Below are positions 8,694 to 15,135 of a DNA stretch of 64,000 nt, piece after piece. Every line of letters starts with the position of its first letter. Position 1 is the stretch's first letter. Source of the stretch: Nisaea sp. (GTDB taxonomy: Bacteria; Pseudomonadota; Alphaproteobacteria; Thalassobaculales; Thalassobaculaceae); contig NZ_JAXMNY010000001.1 of assembly GCF_034670185.1 (NCBI RefSeq), forward strand, positions 434,001-498,000. The letters are read 5' to 3'. Below the pieces are notes generated by a model. It made no database searches. It had not been told where the DNA came from and was given only the letters and a program-made list of their open reading frames with translations. Both the position numbers and the translations under genes were made by a program.

Positions 8694-10136
8694 ATGCAGG
8701 TAAAATTCGTCTTCCACATACTCAGCATGGTCATCTTCGGGACCGCGATTACCGCGATCCTGCCGCTGCTGGCCGATGCGGTCAGCGGTCAGCACGAGTG
8801 GGTCGTTTTCGCCGTGTCGGCAGCCGCCATGGGCTTCTTTGGCGGAGCCTGCCTCCTGGCGACACGGGAAGAACGCTCGAAAGGGATATCCCTGCGAACG
8901 GCGTTCCTGCTGACCGGGCTGTCCTGGCTGATACTGCCTCTGTTCGCGGCTCTGCCGTTTCTGGATCTCGGCCTCAGCTATGCAGATGCCATCTTCGAGG
9001 CCACGTCGGGCATTACCACGACCGGCTCCACCGTTATCACGGGGCTCGACGACCTGCCGCCGGGGATATTGCTGTGGCGCTCCATTCTGCAATGGATTGG
9101 CGGCATCGGCATCCTGGTGATGGCCGTTGTCCTGTTGCCGTTCATGCGGATCGGCGGGGCGCAGTTGTTCCGCACGGAAAGCTCCGAGACGTCGGACAAG
9201 GTCGAGCCGCGTTGGTTCGTTCTGATGTCGAATATCCTGCTGGTCTACCTGTTCCTGACACTTTTCTGCGGCGCCGTTTACTGGATTTTGGGGATGTCGG
9301 CTTTCGACGCCGTGTGCCATGCGATGGCGACCCTCTCGACCGGCGGATACTCGACCCACGACGCGTCTTTCGGCTATTTCGACTCTGGCGCGCTACAATG
9401 GGCCGCCACGCTCTTCATGCTTTCCGGCTCCATCCCGTTCTACGTCTATATCAAGGCGGTCCGGACCGATGCGAGGGCGCTGTTCTCCGACAGCCAGGTC
9501 CGGGTCCTTGTGCTCTTTCTGATTATTATCAGTGTCGGCATGGCCGCCTGGCTGTCCCGTCACGGACATATCGGTTTCGGCGAGGCGCTGACCCTGACTT
9601 TCTTCAACATCACATCGGTCGTCAGCACCACCGGGTTTGCCAGTGTGGACTACACGCTGTGGGGCTCCGGCGCCATCGGTGCCTTCCTCATCCTGACCTT
9701 CGTCGGCGGCTGTTCAGGCTCGACCTCGGGCGGCATCAAGATCTACCGTTTTCAGGTTCTGACCCAGGTTATCGGCGCCCATATCAAGAGACTGACAAGT
9801 CCGCATCGCGTGGTGCCGACGCATTTCAACGGCCGGCCCCTGCCGGACGATGCTGCGATTTCCGTGCTGGCATTCCTGACCATGTTCGTCGCGACCATCG
9901 CGCTGTGCACACTGGCGCTCACCTTCATGGATCTCGATCTGATCACGGCCTATTCGGCCAGCGTGACGGCGATCACCAATGTCGGCCCCGGCCTCGGTCC
10001 GGTGGTCGGTCCCGCCGGAAATTTCAGCAGCCTGCCGGACAGTGCAAAGCTGCTTCTCGCCTTTGCCATGATCCTCGGGCGGCTGGAGATCTTCACAATT
10101 CTGGTCATCTTCGATCGCGGTTTCTGGAAGAACTAG
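8694..10136 (+). CDS. trkH: TrkH-family potassium uptake membrane subunit
   Basis: TrkH forms the K+-conducting channel of the Trk system and works with the NAD-binding protein TrkA, which is not in this window. The 480-residue protein has about ten hydrophobic segments and the repeated pore-loop signatures (EATSGITTTGSTVI, ATLSTGGYSTHD, ITSVVSTTGFASVD, TAITNVGPGLGPV). The G/S-rich SGSTSGGIKIYRF segment is also typical. The ATG at 8694 follows a 147-bp gap, so it is probably transcribed separately from mltG. Confidence 0.94.
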   Translation: MQVKFVFHILSMVIFGTAITAILPLLADAVSGQHEWVVFAVSAAAMGFFGGACLLATREERSKGISLRTAFLLTGLSWLILPLFAALPFLDLGLSYADAIFEATSGITTTGSTVITGLDDLPPGILLWRSILQWIGGIGILVMAVVLLPFMRIGGAQLFRTESSETSDKVEPRWFVLMSNILLVYLFLTLFCGAVYWILGMSAFDAVCHAMATLSTGGYSTHDASFGYFDSGALQWAATLFMLSGSIPFYVYIKAVRTDARALFSDSQVRVLVLFLIIISVGMAAWLSRHGHIGFGEALTLTFFNITSVVSTTGFASVDYTLWGSGAIGAFLILTFVGGCSGSTSGGIKIYRFQVLTQVIGAHIKRLTSPHRVVPTHFNGRPLPDDAAISVLAFLTMFVATIALCTLALTFMDLDLITAYSASVTAITNVGPGLGPVVGPAGNFSSLPDSAKLLLAFAMILGRLEIFTILVIFDRGFWKN

Positions 10137-10157
10137 GAAAAGCGGCGTGCTTTCGGT

Positions 10158-10925
10158 TCAGCCCGACTTGGTCGGCAGGCGCCCCATCAACCCGTCGATC
10201 CAGGATGGCGGGATGATCTGAAGAAGCTGCACGACAGCGTACATCGGCCAGGGAAAGGCAATCCGCGCCTTGTTCCGTTCCAGCCCGCGCCGGATTCTCT
10301 CCGCCGCGTCGTCCGCCTCCATCAGGAACGGCATCGGGAAATCGTTCACATCCGTCATAGGCGAGCGGACATAACCAGGGCAGATAACCGACACTTCGAT
10401 CCCGCTGCGGGCGGCGGTGGGCCGAAGTCCTTCGCCAAATACCTTCACCGCCGCCTTGCTGCCGCAATAGGCCGGCGCCCCGGGAAAACCCCGGAACCCG
10501 GCGAGGGAGCTGACGATTCCGATCTGCCCCTGGCCGCGCTCCTGCATCAGTGGCAGGGCGGGCAGGACGGTGTTCATCAGACCATCGACATTGACCGCAT
10601 AGACCCGGCGCACCTGATCCGCCGGCTCGGGTCCGCCATCACCGGTTCCGGCGGAGATCCCCGCATTGGCAATGACAAGGTCGAGCGGCGCGATCCTGTT
10701 TGCGGAAGCGATCCAGATCTCCATATGCGTCCGCTCGGTCACGTCGATCGTCTCGGTGTGGACCTCCGCGCCTTTTGCTGTCGCGATCCTCGCGACCGCT
10801 TCCAGCCGGGCCGTATCCCGCCCGCCGAGAAACAGGGTCTTGCCCGGCGACGCATAGGCTTCGGCGAGCGCGGCGCCTAATCCGCTGGAAGCGCCGGTGA
10901 TGAGAATTGATCTGGGCGCACGCAT
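10158..10925 (-). CDS. Short-chain dehydrogenase/reductase (SDR)
   Basis: This 255-residue classical SDR has the cofactor motif TGASSGLG near residue 10, an NAG motif (VIANAGIS), and the catalytic Ser-Tyr-Lys in SSLAGFRGFPGAPAYCGSKAA. The C-terminal region carries short hydrophobic stretches. The substrate cannot be told from sequence. It converges on trkH with a 21-bp gap and is divergent from yicC. A GGAG ribosome binding site supports the ATG at 10925. Confidence 0.9.
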   Translation of the reverse strand: MRAPRSILITGASSGLGAALAEAYASPGKTLFLGGRDTARLEAVARIATAKGAEVHTETIDVTERTHMEIWIASANRIAPLDLVIANAGISAGTGDGGPEPADQVRRVYAVNVDGLMNTVLPALPLMQERGQGQIGIVSSLAGFRGFPGAPAYCGSKAAVKVFGEGLRPTAARSGIEVSVICPGYVRSPMTDVNDFPMPFLMEADDAAERIRRGLERNKARIAFPWPMYAVVQLLQIIPPSWIDGLMGRLPTKSG

Positions 10926-10999
10926 CTGGCTGCTCCGCGTCTTGTTGCCGTAACGGGGCGCGGATATAGTGCGCCCCCTGAACCTATAGCAAAGATCTG

Positions 11000-11923
11000 G
11001 TGGTGCGAGTGGCGATCAACAGCATGACGGGTTATGCCCGTGTCGAGGGAACCCATGACGCTGGAGACGGCGCCGCGCAATGGCAGTGGAGCTGGGAGGT
11101 CAAATCGGTCAACGGCAAGGGCCTCGATATCCGCTTCCGCCTGCCCGGCGGCTTCGACGCGCTGGAGATACCGGCGCGCAAACTGATCGGCACAAAACTC
11201 GGTCGCGGCTCGCTTTCGGTGTCCCTGATGCTCTCCCGACAGACAACGTCCAAGGCGCTGACGGTGAACCGGGAGCTGATCGAGCAGATCCTCGACCTCC
11301 AGACCACGCTTGAGGCCGAGGGCAAGATCTATCCGTCCCCCCCGCGTCTCGACAGCCTGTTGTCCGTACGCGGCATTCTGGAGACGGAGGAAGAGCCGGC
11401 GCAGGACCCGGCGCATAAGGAAGCGCTGATCGCGGCGCTTTTGGCCGGACTCGAAACGGTGCTGAAGCCTCTGTCGGAAATGCGCGGTGAGGAGGGCGTC
11501 CATCTTGGCACAATGCTGACGGCCCATCTCGACACGCTCGCAGGGCTCTCCAAGGCGGCCAAGGATACGGCGGACCTGCAGCCAGGCCAGCAGCGTGAGC
11601 GGATGAAGCAGCAGATCGCCGAGATCCTCGAACAATCACCACCTGTCTCCGAAGAGCGGCTGGGCCAGGAGCTGGCACTGCTGGCGACCAAGGCGGATAT
11701 CCGCGAGGAAGTCGACCGTCTGGACGCCCATGTCGCGGCCTGCCGGGACCTGGTGAGCGCCGGTGGCGTGATCGGCCGGAAGCTCGATTTCATCTGTCAG
11801 GAGCTGAACCGGGAGAGCAACACGATCTGCTCCAAGGCGGCTTCCCTTGCGCTCACCAATATCGGCCTTGAGCTGAAATCGACGGTCGAGCAGTTCCGCG
11901 AGCAGGTTCAAAACGTCGAATGA
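11000..11923 (+). CDS. yicC: YicC-family endoribonuclease-like protein
   Basis: YicC proteins have an N-terminal YicC domain starting at SMTGYARVEG and a C-terminal DUF1732 domain ending with LDFICQELNRESNTICSKA. Both are present. E. coli YicC has been described as an endoribonuclease acting with PNPase. The total length is about 300 residues. GTG codons at 11000, 11003 and 11009 and an ATG at 11024 are possible starts; family alignment favours a start near 11009-11024. Its stop overlaps the gmk start (ATGA), a conserved yicC-gmk pairing. Confidence 0.93.
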   Translation: MVRVAINSMTGYARVEGTHDAGDGAAQWQWSWEVKSVNGKGLDIRFRLPGGFDALEIPARKLIGTKLGRGSLSVSLMLSRQTTSKALTVNRELIEQILDLQTTLEAEGKIYPSPPRLDSLLSVRGILETEEEPAQDPAHKEALIAALLAGLETVLKPLSEMRGEEGVHLGTMLTAHLDTLAGLSKAAKDTADLQPGQQRERMKQQIAEILEQSPPVSEERLGQELALLATKADIREEVDRLDAHVAACRDLVSAGGVIGRKLDFICQELNRESNTICSKAASLALTNIGLELKSTVEQFREQVQNVE

Positions 11924-12573
11924 GCATGTCTGACGAATTTTATCCCGATATGCAGCGCCGTGGCCTGATGCTGGTGCTGTCTTCCCCGTCCGGTGCCGGC
12001 AAGACCTCGATTTCCCGCCGCCTTCTCGAAACCGAGGACGAACTGACCATGTCCGTCTCGGCCACTACACGGCCCCGGCGGCCGGGGGAGGTCGACGGCG
12101 TCGATTACCACTTCATCGACCAGACCGAGTTCCAGTTGATGATCAACCGGGGCGAGTTCCTGGAATACGCCAAGGTCTTCGACAATTACTACGGCACGCC
12201 GCGCGGCCCGGTGGACGATGTTCTGAGCGGCGGCAAGGACGTGCTGTTCGATATAGACTGGCAGGGCACCCAGCAGGTCGCCGACGCCGCCCGTGACGAT
12301 CTTGTCAGCGTCTTCATCCTGCCGCCCTCGACCCACGAGTTGGAACGCCGCCTGATGGGCCGCGCGCAGGACAGTGCCGAGGTTGTCGCTCAGCGCATGT
12401 CAAAGGCTGCGGACGAAATCAGCCATTACCGTGAATACGATTACATCATCGTCAACCGCGATCTCGACGAAAGCGTCGAGGCAGTCCGCGCTATCCTCAC
12501 CGCCGAACGCCTGAAACGCGACCGGCGGCTTGGGCTGACGGATTTCGTGAAGTTGTTGAGGGAAGGGCGTTAG
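11920..12573 (+). CDS. gmk: Guanylate kinase
   Basis: Gmk phosphorylates GMP to GDP. The 217-residue protein shows the P-loop SSPSGAGKTSISRRLL, the GMP-binding TTRPRRPGEVDGVDYHFID and FLEYAKVFDNYYGTP segments, and DIDWQGTQQV. Translation is coupled to yicC through a 4-bp overlap; a second in-frame ATG lies at 11926. It is the last core gene before a region of gene remnants. Confidence 0.97.
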   Translation: MSMSDEFYPDMQRRGLMLVLSSPSGAGKTSISRRLLETEDELTMSVSATTRPRRPGEVDGVDYHFIDQTEFQLMINRGEFLEYAKVFDNYYGTPRGPVDDVLSGGKDVLFDIDWQGTQQVADAARDDLVSVFILPPSTHELERRLMGRAQDSAEVVAQRMSKAADEISHYREYDYIIVNRDLDESVEAVRAILTAERLKRDRRLGLTDFVKLLREGR

Positions 12574-12592
12574 GCCGCACCTTCGTTCATAG

Positions 12593-12721
12593 ATCGCAAC
12601 GGTCCGCGTTCAACTGCAGGTGAACAGCGATGACGTCCGTCTGGTGCCGTGGCTGTCTGCAACGGCGGACCTGCTGACGGGAGAGAGACGGGTGCTGGAA
12701 TATATACTGCAGCCCGGCTGA
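12593..12721 (+). pseudogene. C-terminal remnant of a HlyD-family secretion adaptor
   Basis: One frame, opening after a TAG at 12590-12592 and ending at a TGA at 12719-12721, encodes about 42 residues including VRLVPWLSATADLLTGERRV and LEYILQPG. This pattern (VRLVPGM-SATADI-TGER-VLEYLLQP) is the usual C-terminus of HlyD-type membrane fusion proteins. No start codon or upstream domains exist, so it is a relic. It differs from the C-terminus of the intact adaptor at 22602-23939, so it came from another subfamily. The match is from memory of the family, not a search. Confidence 0.55.
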
Positions 12722-12748
12722 GCTATGCGAGCGAATGGGGGCGGGAAG

Positions 12749-13006
12749 ATGGTTGATGTATTCAGCAATATTATGGATTTCATTTTACATTCGAGCGGTA
12801 AGTCAATACTTCATGTATTGTTCGTTATTATGTTTCTATCAGTTATATTTTTTCCTAATAAGGTAAATATTTATTCTTATAGAATGTTGGAGAGGAAGTA
12901 TAAAAATAAAGGTGCGACAGTTGAGGAAATAAATTCTTACAAAAAATTTTATTGGATGGGCCAATTAGTAGTTATGACCGTCATTTCTTTTCATCTGTGG
13001 AATTGA
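12749..13006 (+). CDS. Small AT-rich two-helix membrane protein, unknown
   Basis: This protein of about 85 residues starts at the ATG at 12749 (MVDVFSNIMDF); an upstream ATG at 12725 would add eight residues. Two hydrophobic stretches (ILHVLFVIMFLSVIFF, residues about 20-35, and FYWMGQLVVMTVIS near the C-terminus) flank a basic middle segment with many Lys and Tyr. The DNA is strikingly AT-rich with codons such as ata and aaa that neighbours avoid, which suggests transfer from another genome. I do not recognise the family. Confidence 0.5.
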   Translation: MVDVFSNIMDFILHSSGKSILHVLFVIMFLSVIFFPNKVNIYSYRMLERKYKNKGATVEEINSYKKFYWMGQLVVMTVISFHLWN

Positions 13007-13032
13007 GGAGGCATATTCTTTAGTGCCCCAAT

Positions 13033-13119
13033 CGTCATCCCGGACCCCGATCCGGGATCTCCCGGCGGCAGGCCGGGCTTGGTGATCATGAAGATCCCGG
13101 CTCCCTGGCCGGGATGACG
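13033..13119. repeat. Palindromic intergenic repeat, complete copy
   Basis: An 87-bp element bounded by perfect 11-bp inverted ends (CGTCATCCCGG and CCGGGATGACG). Inside are further GATCCGGGATC-type and CCCGGC/GCCGGG dyads. Elements of this look are widespread in alphaproteobacterial intergenic DNA. A decayed second copy lies at 15038-15116. Confidence 0.8.
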
Positions 13120-13208
13120 TCTTTTCTGCCGGCCGGAGAGTATGGCTGGCGATCTTCCCCGGAGGATACCGTCGGCTGCCGGGCAGACGGCTGAAGCTCC
13201 CGCGTAAA

Positions 13209-13526
13209 CGCCCTCAGGCCGCCCCGCTGCTGACCTCGTTCTCCAGATCCTCAGGATCGTAAAACGCGTTCCACGGCCGTGTCGTGCGTGGCGGGTCGGC
13301 CAGGACCGGGCGTTCGAAGTCGAGGGTCAGGTTCGGGTTGTAGAACGGGTCGTGCTCGCAGTCGGTCGCCCAGCGTTCGCGCATGACTTCCGCCTCGCGG
13401 TTGAAGCGGGCTTTCTTCTCCGGCGCCTCGTCGTCGCCCCGGCTGACCGACTCGTAATGGTACAGTTCGGCATAGGGGGTCCAGATGATGCGGTAGCCCG
13501 CATGGCGGATCTTCAGGCAGAAATCG
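13209..13526 (-). pseudogene. Truncated glycosyltransferase tail, near-identical duplicate of 15131-15448
   Basis: These 318 bp match the 3' end of the intact sulfotransferase-glycosyltransferase gene with five mismatches by eye (about 98%). They encode its last 104 or so residues (from FCLKIRHAGYRI to the stop), with changes such as Val to Ile and Leu to Pro. The similarity stops abruptly at 13526, where the neighbouring 25-bp-ended element begins, and at 13209 just past the stop. The upstream catalytic domains are absent. A GTG supplied by the neighbouring element would allow an ORF to 13543, but I see no sign it is expressed. Confidence 0.88.
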
Positions 13527-13528
13527 GA

Positions 13529-13718
13529 ATTAAGGGGACACACGACTTAATTCGATGAGATCCTGTTGTCCCGGTTTTGCTAAATTTGGCTCTGCCAAAA
13601 ATCAAAGACGTGCGCGTGTGCACCTCCAATTAAGGGGACACACACACCTTTTTTCCGAACGTGCCATGCCGGTGTCATGAGGCGGAGGGGACGGAATTAA
13701 GTCGTGTGTCCCCTTAAT
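13529..13718. mobile_element. MITE-like element with perfect 25-bp terminal inverted repeats
   Basis: Positions 13529-13553 and 13694-13718 are exact reverse complements over 25 bp (core AAGGGGACACACGACTTAAT). A third, partial copy of the motif lies inside in direct orientation at 13628-13644. The 190-bp unit has no transposase. A related motif with GGGGACACAC and TTTAATT occurs at 15006-15030. From memory such motifs accompany IS200-like or REP-associated tyrosine transposases, so this may be a non-autonomous derivative. Confidence 0.7.
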
Positions 13719-13776
13719 ATTCGGTAGTTCACGTCCCTTTGACTTAATTTTATATATTGTACTGATAATTTAAATT

Positions 13777-14625
13777 TTAAGAAGAAGTGGTGACGTCTCC
13801 GTAAACATCAAGGAAAAACTTCATCGTTTCTGATATTATGCTGGGGTTTGGATGTCTTGGGTGTCCGGGCCATGACATGTATTTGTTCGGTCCTCCGAAG
13901 CTTGGGGGAAAGTGAATGTTTGACCATCTTACTATTTCGAACGACGGCCAATAAATAACATCATTTTGAAATTTGTTTTTCGCTTCTTCAATCGCGAGCC
14001 GTATCGTCGATTTCGAAAGAAAATCATCAACAAAAACATTTTTCTTTAAAAATGTCGCATGAAGGGGGATTGGGGAAAGTGTGATAAATATTTTGCAATT
14101 AGTATTTATTTTTTTTATTTTATTTATGATGCTTTCGATATTTTTAGCGTTTTCTGAAACAGTTGTCATTATTCCATTTGAATTTTTCCCCGGTTTGTTT
14201 TGAATCTCCCCTGTTTCTGGGTTTATTAATACAATAGATACACCAAAAGTGAGTATAATGATTTCGGCATTTTGAATTTTATGTTTAGCTTCTTCGAATG
14301 AATTTTTTCGTAGTATTTTTGATATCCATTCTCGATTTTTATCTGTTATTGTTTCTTGCGTAAGTAAATCGATAATGGCTTTGTTAGCAAATGTATTGTT
14401 AAAATTTTCTGATATATCAAAGTGATCACAATTAGTGAGGCCTAATTTTATTAGTGATTCAATTATATTTCCTGCAAAGCAAGACCCTTGCGCTAATATT
14501 TTCGAATCTTTTCTTATGATTTTTTCTGATTTTTCAGCGTAATCAGAAAATGCTGTTCTTATGAATTTAGGAAAATTTGAAAAATCGTCTATGTTTTGTG
14601 GGTACTTATGTGGCCTAGGAAGCAT
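13777..14625 (-). CDS. GSCFA-family protein, AT-rich, probably acquired
   Basis: The 282-residue protein carries the defining AQGSCFAGNI motif near residue 46. It also has the later family blocks IIILTFGVSIVLINPETGE and FITLSPIPLHATF. GSCFA proteins are distant SGNH-hydrolase relatives often found with polysaccharide genes; no substrate is established. The gene is strongly AT-rich in a GC-rich genome and lies between two glycosyltransferase fragments, good evidence of horizontal transfer. The ATG at 14625 has only a weak purine-rich site upstream. It is a full-length-looking ORF and may be functional. Confidence 0.85.
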   Translation of the reverse strand: MLPRPHKYPQNIDDFSNFPKFIRTAFSDYAEKSEKIIRKDSKILAQGSCFAGNIIESLIKLGLTNCDHFDISENFNNTFANKAIIDLLTQETITDKNREWISKILRKNSFEEAKHKIQNAEIIILTFGVSIVLINPETGEIQNKPGKNSNGIMTTVSENAKNIESIINKIKKINTNCKIFITLSPIPLHATFLKKNVFVDDFLSKSTIRLAIEEAKNKFQNDVIYWPSFEIVRWSNIHFPPSFGGPNKYMSWPGHPRHPNPSIISETMKFFLDVYGDVTTSS

Positions 14626-14802
14626 TATATTTCTTCTTTGAATCTAATTTCGCAAAATCAAAGAGGCACATTACTTAATATAGCCCATCGTAATTCTTTG
14701 CTATCTCGATTTCAAACCCATGACAAGTCAAGAATGGGCGTGCGTTTCCCACTCTCTATCTGACAGATTTCTGCCGCTTCGTAGCGTGGAAGCGCCTCTA
14801 GC

Positions 14803-15005
14803 TCAGTCGTCTTCCATCTCGATATAGTCGTTCCACGGGCGCAGTGCGCGCGGCGGGTCTGCCGGTGACGGTTGCTCGAAGTCGAGGGTCAGGTTCGGGT
14901 TGTAGAACGGGTCGTGTTCGCAGACCTTGGCCCATCGCTCCTGCATATATTCGGATTCCGCATTGAAGCGGGCCCGCTTGTCCGGATCGGTATCCTCGCC
15001 ACGGG
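14803..15005 (-). pseudogene. Second truncated glycosyltransferase tail (diverged paralogue)
   Basis: The minus strand encodes about 66 residues (CEHDPFYNPNLTLDFEQP, ADPPRALRPWNDY) clearly homologous to the C-terminal tail of the intact glycosyltransferase but much more diverged than the first duplicate. The homology begins at the RGED segment exactly where the GGGGACACAC motif (15006-15030) ends, so this copy too is cut at a mobile-element-like end. No catalytic domain remains. Confidence 0.8.
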
Positions 15006-15030
15006 AATTTTGGGGACACACACTTTAATT
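15006..15030. repeat. Solo end motif related to the 13529-13718 element
   Basis: This 25-bp AT-flanked motif with a GGGGACACAC core and ending TTTAATT resembles the left inverted repeat at 13529-13553. It directly abuts the truncated end of the second glycosyltransferase fragment, and I found no partner end near it. Confidence 0.6.
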
Positions 15031-15037
15031 GCACAAT

Positions 15038-15116
15038 CGTCATCCCAAACCGTGATCAGGGATCTCTCGGCGGCAGGCCGGGTTTGATGATCTTGAAGAT
15101 CCCGGCGCCCCGGCCG
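15038..15116. repeat. Palindromic intergenic repeat, decayed copy
   Basis: It shares the CGTCATCCC left end, the GGATCTC-CGGCGGCAGGCCGGG middle and the GAAGATCCCGGC part with the copy at 13033-13119. It has point changes and lacks the matching right end (GGGATGACG). It sits just downstream of the intact glycosyltransferase stop. Confidence 0.7.
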
Positions 15117-15135
15117 ATCTCAAGCATGAGCGCCC

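Noticed and set aside
12574..15135. An intact insertion sequence or prophage
   Set aside because: No transposase, integrase or phage gene is encoded. Only inverted ends, palindromes and gene fragments are visible.
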